A stretch of 64,000 nt of DNA from positions 992,001 through 1,056,000 of the forward strand of contig NZ_JAIZZH010000002.1 of the NCBI RefSeq assembly GCF_020421205.1. Reading direction: 5' to 3'. The notes beneath the pieces were generated by a model, which was given only the letters and a program-made list of their open reading frames with translations, was not told the DNA's origin and did not search any database. Of this stretch, positions 25,581 through 34,138 are shown piece after piece; the first letter of the stretch is position 1, and each line of letters starts with the position of its first letter. The stretch comes from Hymenobacter pini (GTDB lineage Bacteria; Bacteroidota; Bacteroidia; Cytophagales; Hymenobacteraceae). A program made the translations under genes and the position numbers.

Positions 25581-26594
25581 CTAGTACGTAGCGGCCGGCA
25601 CTACTGCGTCTTTCGGGGTAGACTGGCGGCCACCGAAGGCGGCGGCAGCAGCGCCCAGCACCAACCCAAAGAAGGCGAAAATGGCAGCTTTCGACAGGCC
25701 AGCGGCGGCTTTGTCACCGGCTTCGCGGGCTTTTACTTCGGCTTGCTGCTTGGCTTCCTGGAATTTCACTTGGGCCTGCTTGGCCGTGGTAATCCAGTTG
25801 TCCACAATCTGCTCCGACTCGGCGCGGCTCTTGCCGGTGCGGCGCATTACCACGTTCACGGCGGCGTCCCGGTCGGCGGCGTTGCCGATGTTTTCGGCCT
25901 TGCTGGTCAGGCGGTCAATTACATCGTCCAGGTTATCGTCGGCTTCCTGGGGGGTGGCGGCGCTTTGCTTGGCTTCAGCCTTGGCGTCGCGGCCGGCGGC
26001 GCGGGCTTCCCGCTCCAGGTTTTCGGGCTGCAGTTCCTCCTTACCGGTCTGGCGAAGCAGCAGGCGGGCTTCCCGCTTCAGGTCCGATACATCGATGCCA
26101 CGCTCTTTCAGCTCGCCCTTGATGGCCTCGCCGGCTTCGGGAGCTACGGCAGCCACGCCCCGGCCCGCTACCGACAAAGCCCGGCCCGCTACGCCCGTTG
26201 CTCCGCTAATGATGCGGCCCGCGGCAGTACTCAGCATATAAAACGTGAGAAGCGTAACCAGGGCCCAGGTTACCAAGCCGTGCAGCATGCCATCGGTACG
26301 GCGGGGAAGGCCAGCCAGGCGGCCGGCTACCAGCCCGCCCAGGTAGAGAGCTGCCAAGGTGCTCAGGCCCCACCAAACGGCGGCCCCGGTGCCGAAGCCG
26401 CTCATGGGGTTTTGCTCCTCCAGTGGGTCAACGGAACTCAGGCCAATGCCCAGACCCAGCAGGCCCAGCGTTAGTTGCGTAACCAGTGCCAATAGAGCTC
26501 CGGCTATTACCGCCCCCCAGGAAATGCGCTTTAGCACAGGGGTGGCGGATACCGCCAGCGGTGCGTTGGTAGTGGTTGCGGAAAAGGTGTTCAT
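25581..26594 (-). CDS. Membrane protein with long charged helical tail, function unknown
   Basis: 337 residues from ATG 26594. Four hydrophobic segments lie in the N-terminal half (WGAVIAGALLALVTQLTLG, AVWWGLSTLAALYLGGLVAG, GLVTWALVTLLTFYML, and a Gly/Ala-rich segment near 145). A long charged, Ala/Glu/Lys-rich helical region follows (about 175-290), then a C-terminal hydrophobic anchor (AAIFAFFGLVLGAAAAAFGG). This is reminiscent of stress-induced membrane proteins sometimes labelled PhnA-like. I cannot assign a function. Confidence 0.75.
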   Translation of the reverse strand: MNTFSATTTNAPLAVSATPVLKRISWGAVIAGALLALVTQLTLGLLGLGIGLSSVDPLEEQNPMSGFGTGAAVWWGLSTLAALYLGGLVAGRLAGLPRRTDGMLHGLVTWALVTLLTFYMLSTAAGRIISGATGVAGRALSVAGRGVAAVAPEAGEAIKGELKERGIDVSDLKREARLLLRQTGKEELQPENLEREARAAGRDAKAEAKQSAATPQEADDNLDDVIDRLTSKAENIGNAADRDAAVNVVMRRTGKSRAESEQIVDNWITTAKQAQVKFQEAKQQAEVKAREAGDKAAAGLSKAAIFAFFGLVLGAAAAAFGGRQSTPKDAVVPAATY

Positions 26595-26785
26595 GTGAGG
26601 GTTGGTTGGGTAAAGAACTACCTGGCTCAACGGCCAAGCTCAACAGTAACCTCAAATACCTTATATCCCCTATAAAAGATACAAGCACTGCCAAAACCTG
26701 TACACTCCTGCCCTGCCACCGCCAACACGTACCGCTGCCGGCAATACGCAAACATGGGGCACGTTTTCCTTGCCCATTTACCAGC

Positions 26786-26818
26786 AAAAAGCGCCGCCCG
26801 GACTACTCCGGGCGGCGC
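26786..26818 (-). terminator. Terminator after the VOC-family gene
   Basis: Perfect 12-bp stem GCGCCGCCCGGA/TCCGGGCGGCGC with loop CTAC (26791-26818). On the minus strand it is followed by TTTTT. It lies 40 bp beyond the VOC gene stop. Confidence 0.92.
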
Positions 26819-26857
26819 ACTTCGATTACGCAACTTTAGATGATCAAGCAGCGGCTG

Positions 26858-27274
26858 TTACGCCGGTTCCCACAGCTCCACCTTGTTGCCATCGGCGTCC
26901 AGAATGTGCACAAACTTGCCGTAGTCGTAGCTGGCAATATCATCCAGCACCGTTACGCCGTTGGCTTTTAGCTGCGCCACCAGCCCTTCAATATTCTGTA
27001 CCCGGTAGTTAATCATGAAGCCTTTGGTGGAAGGCGCGAAATAGTCGCTGCCGGTTTGGAACGGGCTCCATTGCAGCGAGTTTACCTCCTCCGGTTTGTC
27101 CACACTCCGGGATTCAAACGTCGAGCCCCAGTCGTTGACCTCTAATCCTAGGTTTTTGGCGTACCACTCCCGCGTTTCCTTCGGGTTGCCGGAGAAGAAG
27201 AAAATGCCGCCAATGCCTGTCACTTTGGGGGTGGCAGAAGGTTGGTTTTGGGTTTCGTTTTGTGGCTCGTCCAT
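26858..27274 (-). CDS. VOC-superfamily (glyoxalase/bleomycin-resistance-like) protein
   Basis: 138 residues with a disordered first 15 residues and then one VOC module: beta-alpha-beta start GIGGIFFFSGNPKETREWYAK, later FMINYRVQNIEGLVAQLKA and the typical end FVHILDADGNKVELWEP with a metal-type Glu. VOC proteins cover lyases, dioxygenases and binding proteins, so the reaction is not predictable. It is monocistronic, with its own terminator. Confidence 0.88.
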   Translation of the reverse strand: MDEPQNETQNQPSATPKVTGIGGIFFFSGNPKETREWYAKNLGLEVNDWGSTFESRSVDKPEEVNSLQWSPFQTGSDYFAPSTKGFMINYRVQNIEGLVAQLKANGVTVLDDIASYDYGKFVHILDADGNKVELWEPA

Positions 27275-27335
27275 TTTCTAATTTTTGATCTTGCTCTATA
27301 TTTAAATATTACGCTAGTCAGAGGGAAAGGATGAA

Positions 27336-27821
27336 TTAGGTTTCATGCTCATATACCTGTACAACCTTTCCGTTCTTGAAGTACACATCTATGGCATCAG
27401 GATCTAAATCCGCACCAAGCGTTGGTTTATCGCCAATGTAGTATTGCCAACAATCCAAACCGTCTTTAGTCCATTCAAGTCGTCGTTCATCACCCAATAG
27501 CTCACTAACTTCCTCCTTCGTCTTTCCTATCAACATTTTACTTTCTATCATATCAGTTGTCATTTCATATCTTTTTTCTGGATTTTTCAACCATCCCCTG
27601 CTATCAAAACCATATTTATAATAATAAACCGAGGAAAAAAGACATAAATACAAAACAACAAAAAACACTACAGGAGAAGTGCAAATAACCATAAAAATGG
27701 AAAACGCATTTTTATGAATACTATTATTATTAGGTATCTTACTTACTAACCAGCGCCAAACAAAAAACGAAAGTACACTTAGTACCAGCGTTGCGAATAC
27801 AGTAAATACAATAAGATCCAT
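27336..27821 (-). CDS. AT-rich orphan membrane protein with BamE-like C-terminus
   Basis: 161 residues. Two hydrophobic helices at the N-terminus (residues 3-25 and 42-65) are followed by a soluble domain with KMLIGKTKEEVSELLGDE, resembling the helix of BamE/SmpA-type proteins, and a beta-rich end (DCWQYYIGDKP, DVYFKNGKVVQVYEHE). Base composition is much more AT-rich than the flanking genes. It begins 14 bp after the GH92 stop on the same strand. It is probably acquired DNA; function unknown. Confidence 0.75.
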   Translation of the reverse strand: MDLIVFTVFATLVLSVLSFFVWRWLVSKIPNNNSIHKNAFSIFMVICTSPVVFFVVLYLCLFSSVYYYKYGFDSRGWLKNPEKRYEMTTDMIESKMLIGKTKEEVSELLGDERRLEWTKDGLDCWQYYIGDKPTLGADLDPDAIDVYFKNGKVVQVYEHET

Positions 27822-27835
27822 CTGCTTTTGAATTA

Positions 27836-30136
27836 TTAGTGGTTTCCCGTCATCGTAAACACCAACTCCCCGCCCTTCACCACATCGGCATACTGTAGAA
27901 ACGGGCGGGTGAGTTTCTGGCCGTTGAGGCGGGCTTCCTTTACGTAGACGTTTTTGTCGCTCTGATTTTTGACGGTGATGCGGAAGGTATTGCCATTTTC
28001 CAAGTTAATGGTGGCGCCGTATACAGCGGGGCTGCCGAGGGCGTACTCCGGGGAGCCGGGGGCCACGGGGTAGAAGCCTAGGGCCGAGAAGATGTACCAG
28101 GCCGACATCTGCCCGCAGTCGTCGTTGCCGCCGAGGCCGTCGGGGGTGGGGCGGTACATCTTGGGCAGAATCATCCGGACGCGGGCCTGGGTTTTGTAAG
28201 GCTGACTGGTCCAGTTGTAGAGGTAGGCCACGTGGTGGGCGGGCTCGTTGCCGTGCACGTAGTTGCCGATGATACCGTCGCGGGTGATGTCCTCGGTTTC
28301 GGCGAAGAACTTATCCGGCAGGTGCATCGTGAACAACGAATCCAGGTGGGGCAGAAACTTCTTTTCGCCGCCCATTTTGGCAATGAGGGCGGCGGGGTCC
28401 TGGGGCACGTAGAGGCTGTAGTTCCAGGCGTTGCCCTCGATGAAGCCCTGGTCGTGGGTGCTCAGCACGTCGAAGCGGGGGCGGAACGAGCCGTCGGCGA
28501 GGCGGGGGCGCATGAAGTTGATGCGGCTGTCGTACACGTTCTGCCAGTTCTGGGCGCGCTTGCTGAACTCGGCTTCGATGTCCGACTTGCCCAGCTTCTT
28601 GGCCAGTTGGGCAATGCACCAGTCGTCGTAGGCGTATTCCAGGGTTTTAGATACCGAAGAGCCGCTTTTGTCCTCGGGCACGTAGCCGAGCTGCTCGTAG
28701 TAGCTGATGCCGTCGAAGCGCGGCTGGTGGGCGGTGGCTACGCAAGCATCAAGGGCGCGCTGGGCCTGGTCGGCGGGCACCACGCCTTTCAGCACGGCAT
28801 CCACTACCACCGGCACCGAGTGGTAGCCAATCATGCACCAGTTTTCGTTGGCGTAGTGGCTCCAGATGGGCAGCATGTGCAGGGTGCTCTGGTCGTAGTG
28901 GGCCAGCATGCTCTGCACCATATCGGCGTTGCGCCGGGGCTGCAACAGGTTGTAGAGCGGGTGCAGGGCGCGGTAGGTGTCCCAGAGCGAGAAGGTGGTG
29001 TAGTTGGTGAAGCCCTCGGCCCGGTGAATGTTCTGGTCGAGGCCCCGGTACTGCCCGTCCACGTCCATGTAGGTGGTGGGGCTGAGGGCGGCGTGGTACA
29101 TGGCCGTGTAGAAGTTCTCCTTGTCGGCCCGCTTCGGCGACTCAATTACCACTTTGCCTAGCTCCTGCTGCCACTGCGCCTGCCCGGCCCGCTTCACCGC
29201 CTCAAAATCCCAGCCCGGAATTTCGGCTCGCATGTTGCGCAGCGCCCCCTCGGTGCTCACCCCCGACAAGGCCATTTTCACCTTCACCTTCTCCCCCGCC
29301 ATGGTCTTGAAATCGAAGAACAGGCGCAGCTGCTCGCCGGCCAGCTCGGGGAAGTTCTTGCTTTGGTCGAAGCGGCCCCAGAAGCCCCGGTACACCTGTT
29401 TCTTGGAGAGGTTGCGGCTGCCGTAGCTCACGAAGGGCTTCGAGAACGACATGGCGAAGTACTGGGTGCGGGTGCGGGCCCAGCCGTTGGTTTGGCGGTA
29501 GCCGGTTACCAGCGTGTCGTTTTCCACCCGCACAAACGTCCACACGTTTTTATCGGGGTAGTTGTAGATGCCGGCCGTGAGGTCGAGGATAATATGCGCC
29601 TGCTCCGACTGCGGAAACGTGTACTGGTGCATGCCCACCCGGTTGGAGGCCGTCAGCTCGGCCAGAATGTTGTGGTCGTCGAGTTTGACGCGGTAGTAGG
29701 CGGGCTCGGCCACCTCGTTTTGGTGCGAGAAGCGGGAGCGGAAACCCCGCTCGGGTTGGTCGGCGGTGCCGGGGTTAAGCTGGAGCGGACCGGTGGTGGG
29801 CATCACCAGAAAGTCGCCCAAATCGGAGTGGCCGGTGCCGCTGAAGTGGGTGTGCGAGAAGCCCACGATGGTTTTATCGGCGTACTGGTAGCCGGCGCAG
29901 TACTCGTACACGCGGGGGTTGTACTTCCCGTTCAGCTCGTAGCCGATGGTGTCGGTATCGGGCGAGAGCTGCACCATACCGAAGGGCACCGTAGCCCCCG
30001 GGTAGGTGTGCCCCATCCGAGCCGTGCCCACCAGCGGCTTGGCATACTGCACCAGGTTTTCGGTGGTTTTGGCTTTCTGGGCGAAGGTGGGAACGGCTGC
30101 CAGCAGCAGAGCGGCAAGGAAGGAAAGGCGGGGCAT
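27836..30136 (-). CDS. GH92-family alpha-mannosidase, secreted
   Basis: 766 residues from ATG 30136, which begins a signal peptide (MPRLSFLAALLLAAVPTFAQ). GH92 hallmarks are present: HTYPGATVPFGMVQLSPD near the N-terminus, HFSGTGHSDLGDF, NYVHGNEPAHHVAYLYN and GGNDDCGQMSAWYIFSALG in the catalytic (alpha/alpha)6 part. Family members are calcium-dependent exo-alpha-mannosidases acting on N-glycans or mannans; linkage specificity is not readable here. Normal GC content in contrast to its AT-rich neighbours. The 33 nt before its ATG match the leader of the DUF4440 lipoprotein gene. Confidence 0.93.
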   Translation of the reverse strand: MPRLSFLAALLLAAVPTFAQKAKTTENLVQYAKPLVGTARMGHTYPGATVPFGMVQLSPDTDTIGYELNGKYNPRVYEYCAGYQYADKTIVGFSHTHFSGTGHSDLGDFLVMPTTGPLQLNPGTADQPERGFRSRFSHQNEVAEPAYYRVKLDDHNILAELTASNRVGMHQYTFPQSEQAHIILDLTAGIYNYPDKNVWTFVRVENDTLVTGYRQTNGWARTRTQYFAMSFSKPFVSYGSRNLSKKQVYRGFWGRFDQSKNFPELAGEQLRLFFDFKTMAGEKVKVKMALSGVSTEGALRNMRAEIPGWDFEAVKRAGQAQWQQELGKVVIESPKRADKENFYTAMYHAALSPTTYMDVDGQYRGLDQNIHRAEGFTNYTTFSLWDTYRALHPLYNLLQPRRNADMVQSMLAHYDQSTLHMLPIWSHYANENWCMIGYHSVPVVVDAVLKGVVPADQAQRALDACVATAHQPRFDGISYYEQLGYVPEDKSGSSVSKTLEYAYDDWCIAQLAKKLGKSDIEAEFSKRAQNWQNVYDSRINFMRPRLADGSFRPRFDVLSTHDQGFIEGNAWNYSLYVPQDPAALIAKMGGEKKFLPHLDSLFTMHLPDKFFAETEDITRDGIIGNYVHGNEPAHHVAYLYNWTSQPYKTQARVRMILPKMYRPTPDGLGGNDDCGQMSAWYIFSALGFYPVAPGSPEYALGSPAVYGATINLENGNTFRITVKNQSDKNVYVKEARLNGQKLTRPFLQYADVVKGGELVFTMTGNH

Positions 30137-30169
30137 CAGCTTCAGGAGGTGGCGTTGAAGCTGGTAAGG
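30137..30169 (-). repeat. Shared 33-nt leader upstream of the GH92 gene
   Basis: Read in frame with the GH92 ATG it encodes PYQLQRHLLKL. The same 11-residue sequence is encoded directly upstream of the DUF4440 gene (31673-31705). 26 of 33 bases are identical and all seven differences are synonymous. It is open in frame to an ATG at 30208, so a longer GH92 N-terminus cannot be excluded. Confidence 0.75.
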
Positions 30170-30200
30170 TAGGAAACAGAAATAAGCCGCTGATAAAATG

Positions 30201-30581
30201 CTACTCAATCACTTTGAAAGGTGGATGCCCCATTTCCTGATACAGCAACTCCCGAAACTTTCGGAAACGCATACTGACCAGCAGTTCAATTATCCCATCC
30301 TCCCGCAATCTTACGTGTATCCATAGCGGAAACCGGTCATTTGCCCCGGTAAATAATTCTATTACCTCATCACTACTAAATATTCGATTTTCGAAATCCT
30401 TATTTCGAAAAACCGTCAAGCGCATTAAATCATCAAATGAATTGCAGTGCTTACCTGGCTCTTGCTCAGGTTTTACAATAAATTTAACTCGCTCATAAGA
30501 TATTTGAGCGTCAGCTATACGCTCTACTACTTTCCGGAGATTATTCGCAAACTCCTTCTGGTGAACAGTATATTTTGACAT
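30201..30581 (-). CDS. AT-rich orphan protein, possible immunity-type protein
   Basis: 126 residues from ATG 30581 (an ATG at 30596 is also in frame). No signal peptide or membrane helix. It is a mixed alpha/beta protein ending IELLVSMRFRKFRELLYQE and GHPPFKVIE. Low GC and isolated sequence resemble the small immunity proteins that accumulate in Bacteroidota orphan arrays, but this is only a resemblance. It lies in the same orientation as its neighbours, 64 bp before the GH92 ATG. Confidence 0.7.
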   Translation of the reverse strand: MSKYTVHQKEFANNLRKVVERIADAQISYERVKFIVKPEQEPGKHCNSFDDLMRLTVFRNKDFENRIFSSDEVIELFTGANDRFPLWIHVRLREDGIIELLVSMRFRKFRELLYQEMGHPPFKVIE

Positions 30582-30684
30582 ACGTGTTACACTCATTGCT
30601 TACAAGCAACGCTCTTTACCGACGCTGCCTTGAAAGAATGAAGGCATGGGCTTTATACAGAAGCAACCTAGCAGAAGCCCAAAT

Positions 30685-31191
30685 CTACACTTCAAAATAT
30701 GGCTCGTAAATCTTCGCCGTTTTGGAGCTGAAACAGCTAGGCAACAGACCTGATTGAAACTTGAACTGACCAATCATAATGCTGTCGATGCTATGAATAA
30801 AAGACAGTATTGTTCTTTGGCCTTTATACTCAGCATGGATTACGCTAGTAAAAATCATTTCAATAAGCTCTTCAAAACGACCTGCATTTTCTTTAATCAT
30901 ATCATAGCTCACATCTGGCATCTCCCGCGTTTTATCAATCCAGAAGGTAGCACCGCTGGAAGTAAGTTCAAAGCTTACTTCTACTCTATTTGGTTTTGGC
31001 ACAGAGTAAACCCGCATAAAGTAGGATGATACTGATTGGTTATCAACAACAAATTCCGTATTTCCTATAAGTGGTGCTTGACCAATTTTATCAAATGCTT
31101 TATTAAATACAGCCGTAATTTCTTCTAACCGAGTGTCCATAAAAGAGGATTTGTCAGACAGTTTAAGATATTCTACTACTTCAATGCCCAT
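30685..31191 (-). CDS. AT-rich orphan protein of unknown function
   Basis: 168 residues from ATG 31191; ATG 31140 would give 151 residues and avoid overlap. With the longer start it overlaps the DUF4440 stop by 11 bp. It is soluble and mixed alpha/beta, with helix-rich LEEITAVFNKAFDKIG and strand-rich VEVSFELTSSGATFWI. GC falls sharply at about 31190, right at the junction with the lipoprotein gene. No family is recognised. Confidence 0.7.
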   Translation of the reverse strand: MGIEVVEYLKLSDKSSFMDTRLEEITAVFNKAFDKIGQAPLIGNTEFVVDNQSVSSYFMRVYSVPKPNRVEVSFELTSSGATFWIDKTREMPDVSYDMIKENAGRFEELIEMIFTSVIHAEYKGQRTILSFIHSIDSIMIGQFKFQSGLLPSCFSSKTAKIYEPYFEV

Positions 31192-31672
31192 AACTCACCA
31201 CCCGCGTCACCTGCCACCGCCCGTCGCGTAGGCGCCACACCATCATGTTCTTAAAGGTGCCGCAGTCGTCGCGGCCGTTTTCTACGTGGCAGAAGCGGTG
31301 CTGGTAGGTTTCAACGGCCCCGTAGTCGCTGATGGGGTACACCTCCAGGGTGCCGGGCACGAGTTGGCGGTTGAGGCCGGTGGTTTTGTTCTGGTCGAAT
31401 AAGCGCTGGAAGCCCTGCATGGTTTGCTGGAAGTTGGCCAGGCCGCCTTTGTCGTGGTAGAACTCCAGGTCTTCGGCGAAGAACGTTTGCAGCTTGGCTA
31501 CATCGTGCTGGTTGAAGGCCACGAACATCAGGCTGTCCTGCCGGGCAATGGTGCGGTACAGCTCCGGCGACGCGGGCGGCTGGGCCGTACTGGCAACGGT
31601 TATGGCGGGGCGCACCGGCGCGCAAGCTTCGGTGAGCAGTAGGAGCAGCGCGGCCAGCGGCAGGAGTTTCAT
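31181..31672 (-). CDS. DUF4440/SnoaL-like (NTF2-fold) lipoprotein
   Basis: 163 residues. Lipoprotein signal MKLLPLAALLLLLTEAC with lipobox TEAC, Cys17 the likely anchor. The mature domain is NTF2-like: LYRTIARQDSLMFVAFNQHD, LQTFFAEDLEFYHDKGG and a C-terminal sheet (KNMMVWRLRDGRWQVTRVV). Family members are small ligand-binding or enzymatic cones; the ligand is unknown. Normal GC between AT-rich genes. It shares its leader with the GH92 gene. Confidence 0.85.
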   Translation of the reverse strand: MKLLPLAALLLLLTEACAPVRPAITVASTAQPPASPELYRTIARQDSLMFVAFNQHDVAKLQTFFAEDLEFYHDKGGLANFQQTMQGFQRLFDQNKTTGLNRQLVPGTLEVYPISDYGAVETYQHRFCHVENGRDDCGTFKNMMVWRLRDGRWQVTRVVSYGH

Positions 31673-31705
31673 TAGTTTTAAAAGGTGGCGTTGAAGTTGG
31701 TAGGG
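31673..31705 (-). repeat. Shared 33-nt leader upstream of the DUF4440 gene
   Basis: In frame with the ATG at 31672 it encodes PYQLQRHLLKL, the same peptide as before GH92 (30137-30169), with only synonymous differences. A TGA occurs five codons further upstream (after DEAK) and there is no ATG, GTG or TTG between, so here the segment is probably untranslated in this frame. Confidence 0.75.
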
Positions 31706-31732
31706 TTTGGCTTCATCTCATTGTACATATTA

Positions 31733-32119
31733 TTATCTGATTCTGACATATTTTCTCCTATCCAACATACAGCCACTATTAACTGGTCGTACAGGTCTGA
31801 CTGAGTTTTTACTAATCCGCCACACCGTCAAACTCATATCGGGATAAACAGGACGCAAACGACTAGTATCGATCAAACTATTCTGGAACTCTTTGTTATT
31901 AACCAGGTACAACTTATTCCCTTCTATTCGCCACCGACCTACAATTTCGACCTGACAACCACTTACTCCGGCCGAATAGATAAAGACGCCTTCTGATTTA
32001 AGAGTAATTCTCGAATGTTTCTCAAATCTATTCCCAACAGAGTAATACGTTCCTACAAGTCTTCGATCAGCTTGAGGTATGGACGCTAACACGTGAAGGA
32101 CTAATAGGGCGTGTGTCAT
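31733..32119 (-). CDS. AT-rich orphan protein, lipocalin-like composition
   Basis: 128 residues. The first 15 are mildly hydrophobic (MTHALLVLHVLASIP), possibly a weak signal. The rest is beta-rich (LVGTYYSVGN, RITLKSEGVFIYS, IVGRWRIEGNKLYLVNNKE) as in small lipocalin-like proteins, and it has a basic C-terminus. AT-rich, like 30201, 30685 and 27336. A GTGTAG triplet repeat sits 17 bp upstream of its start. Confidence 0.65.
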   Translation of the reverse strand: MTHALLVLHVLASIPQADRRLVGTYYSVGNRFEKHSRITLKSEGVFIYSAGVSGCQVEIVGRWRIEGNKLYLVNNKEFQNSLIDTSRLRPVYPDMSLTVWRISKNSVRPVRPVNSGCMLDRRKYVRIR

Positions 32120-32135
32120 ACTTACATATCAGGAT

Positions 32136-32153
32136 GTGTAGGTGTAGGTGTAG
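32136..32153. repeat. Short tandem repeat (GTGTAG)3
   Basis: Three perfect GTGTAG units 17 bp upstream of the ATG of the minus-strand gene at 32119. Such tracts can vary in copy number, but three units are too few to claim phase variation. Confidence 0.5.
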
Positions 32154-32290
32154 GCTTGGAATCTGTCGTAGCAGACAAGGCGGAGAAAAACAAAGCTAAT
32201 TAGTGCTCATGTGCAAGCTAACCTAATTGATAGAAGCCCGTCTGTGGCAGTAGCACGTATACGAGAGGGCCCCACCAACCAGCACCGCAC

Positions 32291-32875
32291 ATGAAAAAGC
32301 TGTTTGCCTCTCTTACTGCGCTGCTCACCGGCTGTATCACCTGCCAACCGGTGGCCCTGCTGCCCGAGGAACGCGCCTGGCTGGGTTCCTACACCGAGGG
32401 CCAGCAGATTACCTTCCGCAGCAACCGGGGCCACACCAATACGGCCACGGTCCTGAAGCCCCAGGAGTGGCACACCAACACCGATTGTAACTGGATGGAA
32501 TCGGGCCGCTACCAGCCTATTTTCTCTCAGATTGTGCTGCGGCCCAGCACCGTGTACAATGAGAAAAACCGGGAATTTGCGGTGAATCTGCGCAAAAACA
32601 CTCCCGACCGTCCGGCCGATCTGGAGTTCAGCGTGGCCGGCCTGGAATGCCGGACTGCTTCTAAGGAGGGCCAGGTTACGTCCAAGCTACAGCAACAGGC
32701 TTGTACCCTCAGCACCACCGGCAAAACCTACCCGGCCGCCTACGTTTTCCGCCAGGGCCAGAATGCCACCATCTACGGCGGCGGGCAGTTACAGGCATTT
32801 TTTTGGGACAAGCAGGACGGACTGATTCGCTACGAGCTAACCGACGGGGAAGTATTTGAACTGGTGAGCCGGTAG
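32291..32875 (+). CDS. Lipoprotein of unknown function
   Basis: 194 residues. N-terminus MKKLFASLTALLTGC fits a lipoprotein signal with lipobox LTGC (Cys15). The mature part has Cys residues in DCNWMES, LECRTAS and QQACTLS, suggesting disulfides, and is beta-rich with a C-terminal strand LIRYELTDGEVFELV. No family is recognised. Divergent from the AT-rich cluster and followed by its own terminator. Confidence 0.7.
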   Translation: MKKLFASLTALLTGCITCQPVALLPEERAWLGSYTEGQQITFRSNRGHTNTATVLKPQEWHTNTDCNWMESGRYQPIFSQIVLRPSTVYNEKNREFAVNLRKNTPDRPADLEFSVAGLECRTASKEGQVTSKLQQQACTLSTTGKTYPAAYVFRQGQNATIYGGGQLQAFFWDKQDGLIRYELTDGEVFELVSR

Positions 32876-32925
32876 CTGGTGTGGCAGCCCCTTACAGTAG
32901 ATACCGGTGAGCAGACAAGAGTAGT

Positions 32926-32948
32926 ACGGCCGCGGCGGCCGTTTTTTC
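32926..32948 (+). terminator. Terminator after the lipoprotein gene
   Basis: 8-bp stem ACGGCCGC/GCGGCCGT around one base, followed by TTTTT. 51 bp past the stop. Confidence 0.8.
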
Positions 32949-33021
32949 CGGCAACGGTATGCGCGGCGCTAGCTTAGAAAAGTTACCCCGAGCAACCTAT
33001 CTGCAAAGGGACTGAAGCTGC

Positions 33022-33969
33022 TTACTTTTTCTTACGCTTAAACGTCCGCGCAATGGCTTTAAAGCTGGCCAGACGGGTATCAAACTGGGTTTCCGTTATG
33101 CCTACTACCGCGTAGTATTTGTTGGTCGAGCCATCAAACAGCGTGAGTTGATACATCAGCTCCGGCACCTGTTTGTCGTTTTGCCCATCGGCTACTATTT
33201 CGTATCCGCTCAGGCCGTCAATGGTGACGGGCGAGATGGTCCGGACCCGGTTGTGCTTGCCCTCGGGCAACTGCTGCAAATGCTGGATGCTAAAGGCCTG
33301 TTGCTCGCTTGGGCCCACCTCAACAGGGTTCAGAGAACCCGCTACGATTATCACGGCTTTATCGGGGCCCTTAGGGGTCGGCTGCCCATCGGTGGTATAG
33401 AGCAGGCTACCTGCCAGGTTTTTGGCAAACCGCAGCCCGGTGCCGGCCACGTCTACTTCAAACTCCGCCGCCGGTGTATTGTCAGACAGGCGCGGGTTGT
33501 AGTGGGCCGTTAGCAGGGCCCGCCGGATGCTGGCTTCCACCGTTTTGCCGCCATCGGGGTAGGTACCCACCACCAGTACGGTATGGGTGGCATCCCCGAA
33601 CAGGAGCATCTGCTTACGATACGCCAGCCCGTTGGCTGACTGGGTAACGTGCAGGATAGTAGCCGGCGCGCCGTTGAGAGTTACCGGTTCCGTGCGCAAC
33701 AGCTTCATACCCCGAGTGGCCAGCGCGGCCGGCGTCATGGCCGCCTTCATTTGCTTTATGGGCCCTGGTATATCGGATATCATAATGGAGGCGGCGGCAT
33801 CGGGCTGTTCAAAGCCGCTGAAGCTGCTGGCCGCCGTGAAACCGGCGGGCGGAATCAGGCTGATTTTGGTACCGGACACTACTACGTGTTCCGGGGTTTG
33901 TGCCGAAGCAGCTACGGATACCAGTAATAGGATTAGAAACAGAAGTTTCGCGCGTACATACAGGGGCAT
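33022..33969 (-). CDS. Secreted protein of unknown function
   Basis: 315 residues from ATG 33969, which begins a signal peptide (MPLYVRAKLLFLILLLVSV... ending ASAQ). The mature protein starts with VVSGTKISLIPPAGF and GFEQPDAAASIMI, a pattern seen in periplasmic proteins related to YjbP/PsbP-like folds, with two similar halves (repeat of the IHL/PATILHVTQS and GLSGYEIVADG type elements). I cannot assign a function. It is divergent from sbcC, separated by about 250 bp. Confidence 0.7.
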   Translation of the reverse strand: MPLYVRAKLLFLILLLVSVAASAQTPEHVVVSGTKISLIPPAGFTAASSFSGFEQPDAAASIMISDIPGPIKQMKAAMTPAALATRGMKLLRTEPVTLNGAPATILHVTQSANGLAYRKQMLLFGDATHTVLVVGTYPDGGKTVEASIRRALLTAHYNPRLSDNTPAAEFEVDVAGTGLRFAKNLAGSLLYTTDGQPTPKGPDKAVIIVAGSLNPVEVGPSEQQAFSIQHLQQLPEGKHNRVRTISPVTIDGLSGYEIVADGQNDKQVPELMYQLTLFDGSTNKYYAVVGITETQFDTRLASFKAIARTFKRKKK

Positions 33970-34138
33970 ACAGCGAGGAGATTCGCAAAAGACCTTTTGC
34001 TGGAATTGAGTTTGTAACAGAGATACTACCAGGAGCCGGCGAGCCAGCTTCCATAGGGCGCACAAAGAACGGGAACTTCCTCCTACCCTTGCTACCAAAC
34101 TGGGCGGCTATTTCCACGCAAATGAGCCGGGGCGTGGT

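Noticed and set aside
29363-30172. 269-codon ORF opposite GH92
   Set aside because: Antisense to the GH92 N-terminal half, where conserved family motifs lie on the minus strand.
32136-32153. (GTGTAG)3 as a phase-variation tract
   Set aside because: Only three 6-bp units and outside the coding frame; kept as a small repeat, not as a switch.
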